64,000 nt of DNA from an uncultured Desulfuromonas sp. (GCF_963678835.1 NZ_OY787470.1:186001-250000), one strand, 5' to 3'; positions 46,883 to 55,846 are shown, counted from the first letter of the stretch. The notes: a model not told the origin generated them from the sequence alone. Translations and numbers: made by a program.

Positions 46883-47449
46883 ATGCGTTTACAACACGGT
46901 GGTGCGTACAGGTCGGATTTAAGCGCCTTTCGTGGCCAGATCAGGCAAAACGGAACACTGGCCAATGTGGGCATCGTCAATGTGACTCATCCTCAGGCCG
47001 CGAACGGCGTTGATTTGTATATCAATCTCGCCTATCAGGCGAATTCCAATTTTCCCCCGATTAACGGTTCTTTGTATACGGTCGCGTTTGGAAATAATAA
47101 CGGCATCTGGCACTTTAATGTTGGAGCCATTGGTGTGGCTCTACCCGGTGCCGCAATTCCCGGAGCGCTGGCAGGTGATTATGCAAGCCTGGGTTACCCA
47201 CTTGCATTACCCGCGATCACAGATGCAAATTTGTTGGCTGCAGTTAATTCCGTTTCTAACTATGCCGGTGCGGCGCCGGTTCCCGCCCCGGTTCTTGACG
47301 GCCTGACGCGCTTGATCATTGTGGTCAATGAGGCGGCACGCTTTGATCAAGTAGAAAGTCGCGTTGACGGAATCCTTGGTAATGGCGGCGTTTACACGCC
47401 CCCGGTTGCAACAATACACAACTGGGGTGGACATCTCCTCGGGAGCTAA
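46883..47449 (+). CDS. Ribosome-inactivating-protein-like (ricin A-chain type) N-glycosidase, candidate
   Basis: RIPs remove one adenine from the sarcin-ricin loop of large-subunit rRNA. The 188-residue product contains LTRLIIVVNEAARFDQVESR, matching the RIP signature (S/N)EAARF-x-x-(I/V)E with catalytic Glu150 and Arg153. After a Pro-rich gap comes TIHNWGGHLL, equivalent to the conserved N-(S)-W-G region with Trp181. Upstream, GSLYTVAFG provides Tyr65 at the adenine-stacking Tyr position, and GDYASLGYPLAL (Tyr100/Tyr105) could give the second Tyr. At 188 residues it is shorter than ricin A (267) but covers all five active-site positions in order. There is no signal peptide. TAAGGAGG lies 4 bases before the ATG, so translation should be strong. 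Recognition is by motif only. Confidence 0.75.
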   Translation: MRLQHGGAYRSDLSAFRGQIRQNGTLANVGIVNVTHPQAANGVDLYINLAYQANSNFPPINGSLYTVAFGNNNGIWHFNVGAIGVALPGAAIPGALAGDYASLGYPLALPAITDANLLAAVNSVSNYAGAAPVPAPVLDGLTRLIIVVNEAARFDQVESRVDGILGNGGVYTPPVATIHNWGGHLLGS

Positions 47450-47605
47450 AATCAAAAGAGACAACGCCCATCATTGGTATACACGGGTAGCAAGAAGTGG
47501 TGTCAGGGGTTGCACGACTTCTTGCTGCCCATGCAGACATTGAACCCCACCTTACACCAAACTCTAATCTTTACTCGCCCCCCTCACTGCGCCCATCTGA
47601 CGCGG

Positions 47606-48161
47606 CTAAAACCCAAACGTGATTCCCGCGCGGGCTGCGGTTTTACCGTGATCAAAGGTTGTTGACGCACCAGCGTTGATCAGCACATTGTCATTGACGT
47701 AGTGATACACGCCCATGGCCAGGGCATTGACACTGCCGTAGTTGCCAAGACCGAGAGAAATCTGGGTGTTGCCGCTGGCGCGGGCGTTAGGTGTCAGGGC
47801 CGAAAACGCTGCGGAAAGGGCCGCAACATCATCCATTTCGGTTTCCAGATCACTCATGCGACTGTCGAGAGCATGAAGCGCATTTTGGGTGTCATTGGCC
47901 AACTCCTGCATCTAACGCAGAGTGTCGGCATCCGTCTGGTTGACACCGTCTGCCACATTGGTGACGCGTCGTTCATTGCCCGCTGAACCGACGGAGACCG
48001 TATTTTCCTCATTCGCCACCGAATTCTGGCCCACGGTGACGCTGCCGGACGCGCCACTGCTGACGGTGGCACCCTGACCCACGGCACCCCCCCCATTCGG
48101 CACCGGTGGCAACGGAATACGATCCCAGTGCCGTGTTGTCGTAGCTGTATCCTCCGGCTTG
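47606..48161 (-). pseudogene. YadA-type trimeric autotransporter, C-terminal remnant
   Basis: The minus strand encodes head-type repeats ([33 protein letters not shown]), a neck ([16 protein letters not shown]), a short stalk and the four-strand YadA anchor ending ARAGITFGF. It is broken in several ways. There is no N-terminal signal peptide or full head. A G8 tract (48087-48094) puts the first head repeat one base out of frame (G7 would fit). An in-frame TAG at 47912-47914 lies between the neck (DADTLR) and MQELANDTQNAL, where homologues have no break. The fragment converges on the RIP-like gene. Confidence 0.85.
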
Positions 48162-48222
48162 TTACAACGGGCGGCGAGAAACCCACATGTCATCAATATT
48201 TCCAACCCCAAGGAATGGGCCG

Positions 48223-48756
48223 ATGAATATGAGCGGGAACACTGTTTGCGTCATGAATCCGGTCATGTATGAGATGGAGCGGCGGTTTGCAGTCGGAGAA
48301 CAGGCCGGATTCATTTTAGGGGATCAATATGAATGGCCGTTGTCGAAAGAACAGAACCGTGTCATTATGCGCCGTCGCCACTGTGGGGTGGCGTGTGGCT
48401 GCTCGGTTTTTGCCAATTCACAAAAAAAGGATTTTGCTTTTCTGATCTCTTTTGCCAGCAGGTCCACCAAGCCAGCTGCGCGCCATGAGAGCATGACAAT
48501 ACCCATCATTCCCCAGTTGCTGGTCACGCGGAAACGGCTGAACATGCAGGTTTTGGTTGCTGCGCTTTCCGAAAAAGAGGCGCTGGTCGCGGCGTAGATG
48601 ATGCGCGGCAAGACCCATTGGCCGATTGCTCAAAGTCTAGGGATCTCGGGACATACCGTGAAGTTTCATCTCAACAACATTTTTGACAAATTACGCGTCA
48701 ATAACCGCCAACAGGCGATTGCCGTGCTGCTTGTGGAACGCTATCTGAGTTTGTAG
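48223..48756 (+). pseudogene. LuxR-family regulator (autoinducer-binding-like + HTH), broken by TAG
   Basis: The C-terminal half is a LuxR helix-turn-helix: LSEKEALVAA, then a TAG at 48595-48597, then MMRGKTHWPIAQSLGISGHT followed by VKFHLNNIFDKLRVNNRQQAIAVLL, ending at 48756. The part before the HTH (HCGVACGCSVFANSQKKDFA) resembles the end of a LuxR autoinducer-binding domain, while most of that domain is missing at the N-terminus. The TAG stands where a Trp or similar residue is usual. It is divergent from the YadA remnant. Start uncertain (ATGs at 48187 and 48223). Confidence 0.7.
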
Positions 48757-48890
48757 CGCTCTGTCGGCAGATTTTTGAACCTTCATCTCGCCCTAAGTAC
48801 TTGTACGATCATTCCCCTCCTGATCGCCCTCGGCATTACTGATGAAACCCCATCCGTTCTCGGAGTAATGCCGAGTGCTCTGGCAAATGT

Positions 48891-48920
48891 CTAACAGTCC
48901 GTTGAAAAATAGCCTGTTAA
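48891..48920 (-). repeat. Family 2 repeat end fragment
   Basis: CTAACAGTCCGTTGAAAAAT followed by AGCCTGTTAA is a terminal inverted repeat piece. It overlaps the stop codon of the chemoreceptor gene. The rest of 48757-48890 is empty. Confidence 0.6.
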
Positions 48921-51058
48921 ACGTTGGAAGTGATCGAACCAGAAGTTATTCCCCACTCGTCTGAAGTGGACTGTTCACTCGCTGGTAACGCCAAGGGGTC
49001 AACCCGGTTCATCTGTTTAAGTTCAAATGTACTGATCAGGCTGTTTAGAGCCGATGCCTGTCCAGAAAGCTCTTGTGCTGCAGCAGAGGTTTGTTCGGCG
49101 CTGGCGGTATTCTGCTGTGTGACCGTGTCAACCTGTTGCAGTGCTTGGGAGATTTCAATCAGACCCGTCGATTGCGTGTCGGAGGCGTGGGCGATGGCGT
49201 CAACCAGAGTGGCCATATCGTCGATACTCTTCACCACGCCTTCAAGGCTGTTAGCTGCCTGTCCCACCAGACGGTTGGTGTTGTCCACCTTGTTTACCGA
49301 GCCTTCAATCAGATCGGCGGTTTCCTGCGCGGCTTTAGCGCTGCGACTGGCAAGGTTGCGCACCTCTTCAGCAACAACGGCAAACCCTTTACCGTGCTGC
49401 CCGGCACGCGCGGCTTCGACGGCGGCATTCAAGGCCAGCAGATTGGTCTGAAAGGCAATTTCGTCAATCACTTTGATGATTTTTGCAATGGCTGAAGAAG
49501 CATCACTGACCTCCGCCATGGCGTTGGTCATGGCATCCATGTCGTGTTTGCTTTTCTCAGCATCGCCACGTACATCACCGGCCATCCGATTGGCTTTGGC
49601 GGCGCTGGTGGCATTCTCTTTGGTCTGGGAGGTGATTTCAGCGAGCGAGCTGGAAATCTCCTCCAGACTTGCGGCTTGTTCTGTTGCTCCTTGAGCCAGA
49701 GCGTCACTTGCTGATGAAACCTGCCCGGATGCACTATCCACATCTTCGGCGGCTCCACGTACGGAATTCAGCACATTGTTCAAGTTTTCCGTCATCTGCC
49801 TGAGTGCGATGCCGAGGGTGTCTTTTTCTGAAGCAACCTCGGCGTCTCCGGTCAGGTTGTTGGCGGCAATATTTTTTGCCAGTTCGGCTTTTTTCTCCAG
49901 GTTGTCGGCCATAGCATTCAGAGCACCTGCCAGCATTCCGGTTTCATCTTTAGTGTCGACCGAAAGACGCTGCGACAAATCACCATTGCCGACCGTTTTT
50001 GCCAGTTCGGTCGCCCTGACGAGTGGGGCGGCAATGGCGTGTGCCAGCCAGAAAAGAATAACGGCCAGTCCTGCCACGACACAAAGACCGATCCAGAAAC
50101 TGCGCCAGAACATGCTATGCGCTGTTGCCAGGACCTTGTCCATGGGGATATCGATACCCAGAGCCCAGTTCTGAGTTTCCGTGACCGGGACGGGAACAAA
50201 AATTCGGTAGATATCGCCCTCTTCGTGTTCAACTTCTTTTTGAAAAATCGTTCCCGCTTTTATCGCGGTTGAGATCTCGGAAGCCATGGCCTGTCCCAGC
50301 CCGTCCGCCAGCTTTTTGGTGATCAAGTCATCAGAGGGGTGCCCGACAAATTGACCATCATCTGCAACAATATAAGCTCGGCCTGTTTCAAAAGGGGTAA
50401 TGGAACGGGAGAGTTTAACAAAATCAGTGACTTCGTAATCGATTCCTGTCGAGCCGACAAACTTGCCGTTGACAATGATCGGAATGGCGGAGTCAATGCC
50501 GAGAACCAGCCGTCCGTCGACGTCATAAGAATAGGGCGCAGTCAGGTAATCCTTCTTGGTGGCGCGGGGAACGGTGTACCATAGGCCGTCTTCCGCCTCA
50601 CTGCACGGGCGTGATCCGAGACCGTCACTGGTGCGGAAAAAATAGGGTTCATAGCGCCCCGTGGCATCATGGTGTGCGTTGGCGTTGCGATATTCGCTGT
50701 CTTTCCCGTCCAGAGCATTTGGTTCAAGGACGGTCCAAATTCCGAGAAATTTAGGTTCGTGTTTCAGCATGCCCGTTTGGAAGTCGTCAAAAACTGCACG
50801 ATCAAGGGTGTGACCGTTCTCAATGGTTGCAACGTAGATGCTGGCCAGACTTCTGGCCTGCTCCATGATCGGATTAATAAAATCTTTGACCACGACAGCA
50901 TTATGTGAAGCGGTTTCCTGTGCCAGATGCTTTGCCTCTTTAATCGCAGACACGCTGGCCCAATAGACGAGTAATACGGAGACAAGGCTAAGAGAGAACA
51001 CAACAACCAGCATTGTCGGAATTAGTATCTTATTGCGTAGTTTTAAGTTCCTGAACAT
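48917..51058 (-). CDS. Methyl-accepting chemotaxis protein (dCache sensor)
   Basis: A 713-residue chemoreceptor. TM1 is at residues about 10-33. A periplasmic dCache-type sensor follows ([41 protein letters not shown]) with the usual paired PAS-like folds. TM2 is at about 315-337, a HAMP domain at about 338-392, then the signalling coiled coil with the hairpin tip [20 protein letters not shown] and [19 protein letters not shown]. There is no C-terminal CheR-binding pentapeptide. The ligand is unknown; dCache sensors often bind amino or organic acids. No che genes are nearby. Family 2 repeats flank it on both sides. Confidence 0.95.
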   Translation of the reverse strand: MFRNLKLRNKILIPTMLVVVFSLSLVSVLLVYWASVSAIKEAKHLAQETASHNAVVVKDFINPIMEQARSLASIYVATIENGHTLDRAVFDDFQTGMLKHEPKFLGIWTVLEPNALDGKDSEYRNANAHHDATGRYEPYFFRTSDGLGSRPCSEAEDGLWYTVPRATKKDYLTAPYSYDVDGRLVLGIDSAIPIIVNGKFVGSTGIDYEVTDFVKLSRSITPFETGRAYIVADDGQFVGHPSDDLITKKLADGLGQAMASEISTAIKAGTIFQKEVEHEEGDIYRIFVPVPVTETQNWALGIDIPMDKVLATAHSMFWRSFWIGLCVVAGLAVILFWLAHAIAAPLVRATELAKTVGNGDLSQRLSVDTKDETGMLAGALNAMADNLEKKAELAKNIAANNLTGDAEVASEKDTLGIALRQMTENLNNVLNSVRGAAEDVDSASGQVSSASDALAQGATEQAASLEEISSSLAEITSQTKENATSAAKANRMAGDVRGDAEKSKHDMDAMTNAMAEVSDASSAIAKIIKVIDEIAFQTNLLALNAAVEAARAGQHGKGFAVVAEEVRNLASRSAKAAQETADLIEGSVNKVDNTNRLVGQAANSLEGVVKSIDDMATLVDAIAHASDTQSTGLIEISQALQQVDTVTQQNTASAEQTSAAAQELSGQASALNSLISTFELKQMNRVDPLALPASEQSTSDEWGITSGSITSNV

Positions 51059-51795
51059 GAACGCCTTCCTTCCTTTTAGGGGGACACCTTAATGTTCGAT
51101 TTTTAAAACGTCTGTATTTTCAGTCATGACTGTTGCGGAAATTCCGATGATGAAAGCTTTACTGATCGTTTTAGCAGGATGTTGAAAAAGTCCCATCCGG
51201 GACCTTTTCAATGACGCAAACCGAAAATGCGATTTCCGTCTCGCTTACAAAATCAAGGACTTGGAAACCTGTCCTTGATTTTTGTCGCCCGTCCATGGGC
51301 TCTACAAGCTGTTTTTCAACAGCCTGTTAGAATGTTAAAGAGCCAGTCTTGAGCGTCACAGTAAAGCCTGTTCGCTGCAGATACGCGATTCGTAAAATTT
51401 CCTGAGATGATCCTCTGTGATTTTCGCCGCCCGATAGGGCAAGAACTTTTTTCAGCGTTTACGTATATAACTATACAGGGTTCCATTTGATTTCCCATGT
51501 TGGATAGTGTTTTTTCTGTTAAAGCAGGCTGGGCTTTATCTGAGTTCTTACCGGCGCGAAAATGCTCAACGCCGCGCGCGCTCTCTCTGTTCCCCCTTGA
51601 CAGATGATCGTCTTAAAGGCTTACTGGAAGAGACTGTTTTTTGTGACTTGAGAACTCAGTTTCACCTTCGGCTATGACAGCCGATTTCGGCCCGGAGTCT
51701 CAACCTCGTCGATGTGGAACCTGCTGGCGGCCAATGACGTCCTCCATTGAATTCTCTGTGTGTGCTGTTGATTACACTCAGAAAGGAGAATGTTC
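51059..51795. other. Intergenic region with one family 2 repeat
   Basis: These 737 bp contain the chemoreceptor promoter (first about 100 bp) and a full family 2 repeat at 51172-51331. Between 51340 and 51780 I see no gene, RNA or terminator; a 60-codon minus frame (51316-51498) has no protein character. Confidence 0.5.
51172..51331 (+). repeat. Dispersed repeat family 2 (MITE-like)
   Basis: Bounded by TAGCAGGATGTTGAAAAAGT and TTTTTCAACAGCCTGTTAGA. Contains CGAAAATGCGATTTCCGTCT and the CGCCCGTCCATGGGCT segment; nearest in sequence to the copy at 22945-23106. Confidence 0.88.
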
Positions 51796-52197
51796 ATGAC
51801 CGCTGTTAAAAATCTTACCGAAGAACTCTGTGCAGAAATCGAAGAAAAAGTTGCTGCGGCAATGGAACCCATTGCCGAGGAATACGGTTTGCAGTTTGAA
51901 CTGCTGCACAGCAGTCACTATCCCGATGGAACGTTGATGGTTGCGCGCAGCCAGTTTTCTGTTCCGGAACGGGAAAAAACCGTGGCCAGCCAGAAAGAGG
52001 AAGAGGATTTCGTCTGTTATGCCGAGAGCTTCGGCATGCAGGCTAACTGGTTGGGCAAGTCGTTTGAACGGGGCAATTTTACCTATAAAGTTGCTGGGTT
52101 GCGTGTCCATTCACCGACGGATTGTGCCATTCTTGAACGTTCCGATGGTTCGCGCTGTTACGAAAACGGTGCCTTGGTGCGTAAATATCTCGGCTAA
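51796..52197 (+). CDS. Conserved-looking small acidic protein, unknown function
   Basis: A 133-residue soluble protein starting MTAVKNLTEELCAEIEEKVA with a helical N-terminus. A compact alpha/beta part follows (DGTLMVARSQFSVPERE, LGKSFERGNFTYKVAGLRVH, SDGSRCYENGALVRKYLG). An ATG two codons earlier (51790) is only 2 bases from AAAGGAG, so the second ATG (8-base spacing) is preferred. Codon use is like the core genes. The family is not recognised. Confidence 0.65.
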   Translation: MTAVKNLTEELCAEIEEKVAAAMEPIAEEYGLQFELLHSSHYPDGTLMVARSQFSVPEREKTVASQKEEEDFVCYAESFGMQANWLGKSFERGNFTYKVAGLRVHSPTDCAILERSDGSRCYENGALVRKYLG

Positions 52198-52323
52198 TTC
52201 ACACAATTGTCGGGGCCACGGACATGATAATTGGCGAACCCGACTATTGGAGCCGCCTCTCCATAGGCTCCTGAGCTTTTTCACGACAAGCTCGGTAAAA
52301 CAAGAGCACTCGTTTTTTCTCCT

Positions 52324-52360
52324 TGCCCCACAGCGCGATGGCCGCGCTGTGGGGCATTTT
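52324..52360 (+). terminator. Rho-independent terminator
   Basis: GCCCCACAGCGCG and CGCGCTGTGGGGC pair around a six-base ATGGCC loop and are followed by ATTTTTG. It lies about 130 bp after the small-protein stop and before the sensor kinase gene. Confidence 0.85.
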
Positions 52361-52445
52361 TGTAGCATGGTTGAGTATTTGCAACCATGGTTGTCAATGG
52401 CTAAAATAAAAAGAACGCACAACGTCTCGAAACGAAAGGATCGGT

Positions 52446-54128
52446 ATGGGGCTGATTGTTGAGTTGTTACAGCAGATGTCCGTTTTTCTGGTCATCGCCT
52501 ATATCTTTACTAAATCACCGGCCTTTCGTCCGTTGACCAGTGAAAGCCTCAGCTATCGTCATAAGCTGTTGCTCTATATCATCTTCTCGACCTTTTCCAT
52601 CATGGGCACCTATTTCGGGTTGCCTGTGCAGGATGCCATTGCCAATACTCGAGCTATCGGCCCGGTGCTGGCGGGTCTTATTGGCGGCCCGGTACTTGGA
52701 TTGGCCACTGGTCTGACCGGCGGATTGCATCGTTATTTTCTTGGTGGATTTACCGCCTTTTCCTGCGGTGTATCGACCACAATGGAAGGGCTGGTTGGCG
52801 GCCTGGTCTGCCTGGTGTTGCTGCGCCGTGGTCAGGCCGAGCAACGTTTTAATCCGCGCATTGCTTTATTGACCACCTTGGTCGCTGAAGCCATGCAGAT
52901 GGTGATCATTGTCTTGCTGGCGACGCCGACTGAAAACGCCGTGCATCTGGTGCAGGCCATTGCCGCGCCGATGATCCTGGCCAATTCCGCCGGGGCGGCG
53001 TTGTTTATGAGCATTATTCGCGATCAGCGACGCATGTATGATCACTTTGGTGCGCTGTTTTCCGCCAAGGCATTTGAACTGGCGGAGCGGGTGCTGGAGA
53101 TCCTCGGTGAAGGCCTCAACCGTAACACGGCACTGGAGATGGCCCAACTGCTGCACCGCTGGACCGGGGTGGGCGCGGTGGCCATTACCGATCGTGAACA
53201 AGTGCTGGCGTTTGTCGGTCTCGGTGAGGATCATCATCTGGCGGGCAATTCGATCACCTCGCCGTTGACGCGCCGGGCGATTGAGCAGAATCAGACCGTG
53301 TTTGCCGATGGCGTGCGCGAGCTTTATCACTGCACTATCAGTAGCCAATGCCCGCTGAGCTCGGCGTTGGTGGTGCCGCTGCGCGTGGACCAGGACGTGA
53401 TCGGTACTATTAAACTCTATGAGCCGCGCCGAAAGCTGTTTCTCAATATCAATCGTTCGCTGGGCGAGGGCTTGGCCGCCCTGTTGTCGGAGCAGCTGGT
53501 ACACAGCCGTTATCAGGAGCAGAAGACTCTGCTTGCTCAGTCGGAATTGAAACTGGCTCAAGCCCAGATCAACCCCCATTTCTTGTTTAATGCACTAAAC
53601 ACCATCGTCGCTGTGCTGCGTAAGGATGCCGATCAGGCCCGTGACCTGTTGCTGCATCTGTCGCGTTTTTTCCGTAAAAACCTCAAACGCACCACGGATG
53701 TTACCACCCTGGAAGAGGAACTCGATCATGTGCGCTCCTATCTGTATATCGAGGAGGCGCGTTTCGGTGACCGACTGACCGTGACCATGGAGGTTGATCC
53801 CACTTTGCTCAATATCAAACTGCCTGCTTTTACCCTGCAGCCGTTGATCGAAAATGCCATCAAACACGGTATTTCACAGATTCTTGAGCCGGGAGAGATC
53901 AAAGTGACCGGCAGGTATGTGGCGCAAGGCGTGGAAATTATTATTTGCGACAATGCCGGCACCTGTGTTGACCATGAACAATGCGACGGGCTTGGGTTGC
54001 AGATTGTCGATAAACGGGTTAAGAATCTTTATGGTCCCGGCTATGGTGTTGCTCTGAACTGTCAACCCGGAGAGGTGACGCAAGTCACGGTGAGCCTGCC
54101 CGCGCCACAACGCATGGAGGAAGAGTGA
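52446..54128 (+). CDS. LytS/BtsS-type sensor histidine kinase
   Basis: A 560-residue kinase, the same size as E. coli BtsS (YehU, 561), a pyruvate sensor. Residues 1-190 form the 5TM-5TMR_LYT membrane sensor (GPVLAGLIGGPVLGLATGLT, GGLHRYFLGGFTAFSCGVST). A GAF domain spans about 210-350. His378 in QAQINPHFLFNALNTIVAVL is the phosphoacceptor of the His_kinase family. The ATPase domain has LQPLIENAIKHGI and GLGLQIVDKRVKNLYG. The stop overlaps the response regulator start (TGATG). The CstA-like carrier and its ACCGCTTA boxes nearby support a BtsS-like role. Confidence 0.9.
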   Translation: MGLIVELLQQMSVFLVIAYIFTKSPAFRPLTSESLSYRHKLLLYIIFSTFSIMGTYFGLPVQDAIANTRAIGPVLAGLIGGPVLGLATGLTGGLHRYFLGGFTAFSCGVSTTMEGLVGGLVCLVLLRRGQAEQRFNPRIALLTTLVAEAMQMVIIVLLATPTENAVHLVQAIAAPMILANSAGAALFMSIIRDQRRMYDHFGALFSAKAFELAERVLEILGEGLNRNTALEMAQLLHRWTGVGAVAITDREQVLAFVGLGEDHHLAGNSITSPLTRRAIEQNQTVFADGVRELYHCTISSQCPLSSALVVPLRVDQDVIGTIKLYEPRRKLFLNINRSLGEGLAALLSEQLVHSRYQEQKTLLAQSELKLAQAQINPHFLFNALNTIVAVLRKDADQARDLLLHLSRFFRKNLKRTTDVTTLEEELDHVRSYLYIEEARFGDRLTVTMEVDPTLLNIKLPAFTLQPLIENAIKHGISQILEPGEIKVTGRYVAQGVEIIICDNAGTCVDHEQCDGLGLQIVDKRVKNLYGPGYGVALNCQPGEVTQVTVSLPAPQRMEEE

Positions 54129-54838
54129 TGATACGCGCCCTGATTGTCGATGATGAGCAGATGGCTCGCGAAGAGATGCAGGCGTTGCTGGAGGCGACGG
54201 GCGAGTTTGATCTGCTGATGCCGTGTGCCAATGGATTCGATGCTATCAAGGCGATCAATGAACAGCGGCCTGACGTGGTGTTTCTCGATATCGAAATGCC
54301 GGTAATTAACGGTTTTCAGGTGTTGAGTATGGTGGATGAGGAGCGTATGCCGCACGTGGTGTTTGTCACTGCCTACGACGAATTTGCCCTCAAGGCGTTT
54401 GAAGAGAAGACGCTGGATTACCTGCTCAAGCCGGTTGAGCCGGAGCGCCTGACCCTGACGTTGAGTAAATTGAAAAGCATGTTGCACAGCGGACAGACGC
54501 CGCACTATGACACGCCTGATCTAAAGCGGATTCCCTGCAGCACTGGCCGTCGCGTCAAGCTGGTGGATGTGGATAAGGTGGAGTGTGTGTTTACCGATCT
54601 CAGTGGCGTTCATCTGCGCACGGCGGACAGTACCCTGTGCACCGATCTGACCCTCAAAGTGCTGGAACAACGTACGCCTTTGGTGCGCTGTCATAAGCAG
54701 TATCTGGTCAACCTTTCGTCTGTCGATGAGGTGCAGCTCCATGACGGGGGCACGGCTACTGTACTCACCCGTAGCGGTCATGATGTGCCGGTCAGCCGTC
54801 GCTATCTGCGTCAGCTTAAAGAGTGCCTTTCTTTCTGA
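54128..54838 (+). CDS. LytTR-family response regulator (BtsR-like)
   Basis: A 236-residue regulator. The receiver domain starts IRALIVDDEQMAREEMQALL, has the phosphoacceptor Asp in VFLDIEMPVING and Lys in YLLKPV. The C-terminal LytTR DNA-binding domain shows RRVKLVDVDKVECVFTDLSG, then VRCHKQYLVNLSSVDEV and VPVSRRYLRQLKE. GGAGGAAGAG precedes the ATG at 54128, which overlaps the kinase stop; a GTG one codon earlier is less likely. It is expected to bind the paired ACCGCTTA boxes at 55818-55846. Confidence 0.92.
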   Translation: MIRALIVDDEQMAREEMQALLEATGEFDLLMPCANGFDAIKAINEQRPDVVFLDIEMPVINGFQVLSMVDEERMPHVVFVTAYDEFALKAFEEKTLDYLLKPVEPERLTLTLSKLKSMLHSGQTPHYDTPDLKRIPCSTGRRVKLVDVDKVECVFTDLSGVHLRTADSTLCTDLTLKVLEQRTPLVRCHKQYLVNLSSVDEVQLHDGGTATVLTRSGHDVPVSRRYLRQLKECLSF

Positions 54839-54951
54839 TGGTTTTGCGAATTCCCTGACACAATCGATCCCGCAGCCTTTCTGTTCTGTCGACGACCAAG
54901 ACTTCAGCGATCCCGCATATTCCATTCCTTTATAAAAACAATAATCAAAAT

Positions 54952-54967
54952 CGTGATTGCGATCACA
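54952..54967 (+). promoter_or_regulatory. CRP/FNR-type palindrome, candidate
   Basis: CGTGATTGCGATCACA fits TGTGA-N6-TCACA with one mismatch. It lies about 150 bp before the DUF4198 gene in a 282-bp intergenic region that has no other recognisable content. Confidence 0.45.
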
Positions 54968-55120
54968 GCGCCTTTTTGCGTCAGAGGGTATTAACGGGCC
55001 AATACGGTTTGCGAGGGAGGAAATGGGCGTGGCGTTGCGTTCGCCATTGCTGACCGGAACGGGGTGGAGAGCGCTCTGTTTATCCGATGTTCAAAAACTT
55101 TGCGGGAAGGATTTTTTTCA

Positions 55121-55762
55121 ATGCGTATTTTTTTGGTTGTGTTCATGGTGTTCATGGCGGCATCGCAGGTGTCTGCCCACAATGTCTGGCTGGAGCGTGA
55201 CGGTCAGGGACCGGTGAGGGTGTATTTTGGCCACTACGACAGCGGTACCGTTGAGAAAACCGGGGAGCGGCTTGATATCATCAAAGCGGAAACTGTTCTC
55301 CCGTCAGGGACGCTGATTTCCAGGCAACGCCTGCAGGACCATATTGCTCTGACGGTTGGTCAGAGTGGTGATGTGGCTCTGGAAGAGGCGACAATGCCGC
55401 GCAAAAGCCGGACCAAACAGGAGATTCTCAGGAACATTTTCATGGCGCGCTGCGGCAATGCACAAACCGTGACCTTGCTTAATCTGGACCTGGTGCCTGA
55501 GGCTCCCACAAGCAACACGTTCAAGCTGCTTCTCGAAGGACAGCCTCTGCCAAAAACGAAGATTACCGTTTATGATCCTGACCGGGCTAAGCAGGTCTAT
55601 ACCACCGACGCCTCGGGACTGATTGAGATTGACACCAAAAAATCCGGCCGCTATCTGCTGGTAACGTCCTCGGTTCTTGATCGATCGGGAACGGTCAACG
55701 AAATTCCTTTTGATAAAACCCGTTACATCCTCTCCCTGAGCTTCGTGGCGGAAAATTCTTAA
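55121..55762 (+). CDS. DUF4198-type periplasmic protein
   Basis: A 213-residue secreted protein. The signal peptide MRIFLVVFMVFMAASQVSA is followed directly by HNVWLERDGQGPVRVYFGHYD, the N-terminal His motif typical of DUF4198 (nickel/cobalt-uptake-associated) proteins. A second beta domain (EGQPLPKTKITVYDPDRAKQ, TTDASGLIEIDTKKSGRYLL) is carboxypeptidase-regulatory-like. The frame extends upstream to 55064, but AAGGA and the signal peptide favour the ATG at 55121. A metal-binding role is inferred. It lies between the two-component system and the carrier. Confidence 0.8.
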   Translation: MRIFLVVFMVFMAASQVSAHNVWLERDGQGPVRVYFGHYDSGTVEKTGERLDIIKAETVLPSGTLISRQRLQDHIALTVGQSGDVALEEATMPRKSRTKQEILRNIFMARCGNAQTVTLLNLDLVPEAPTSNTFKLLLEGQPLPKTKITVYDPDRAKQVYTTDASGLIEIDTKKSGRYLLVTSSVLDRSGTVNEIPFDKTRYILSLSFVAENS

Positions 55763-55788
55763 ATCGCGACGCCAAATAGCATCCTCTT

Positions 55789-55818
55789 TCAGGGGCGGAA
55801 GTGTCATTCCGCCCCTGA
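55789..55818. terminator. Hairpin after DUF4198 gene
   Basis: TCAGGGGCGGAA and TTCCGCCCCTGA are exact 12-bp complements around GTGTCA, 27 bp after the stop. There is no T tract on the plus side, so termination may be weak. Confidence 0.6.
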
Positions 55819-55846
55819 CCGCTTACCTTGCCGCACCAACCGCTTA
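55818..55846 (+). promoter_or_regulatory. Paired LytTR (BtsR-type) binding boxes upstream of cstA
   Basis: ACCGCTTA occurs twice, at 55818-55825 and 55839-55846, as a direct repeat with exactly 13 bases between. E. coli BtsR (YehT) is known to bind ACC(G/A)CT(C/T)A repeated with a 13-base spacer before btsT. The second box ends 126 bp before the carrier start. A weak promoter (TTGTTG at 55885, TAAAAC at 55908, 17-base spacer) follows. Confidence 0.75.

Noticed and set aside
47912..48597. Pyrrolysine or selenocysteine recoding
   Set aside because: The stops are TAG, not TGA, many intact genes in the window end in TAG, and both affected genes have additional damage, so nonsense decay is simpler.
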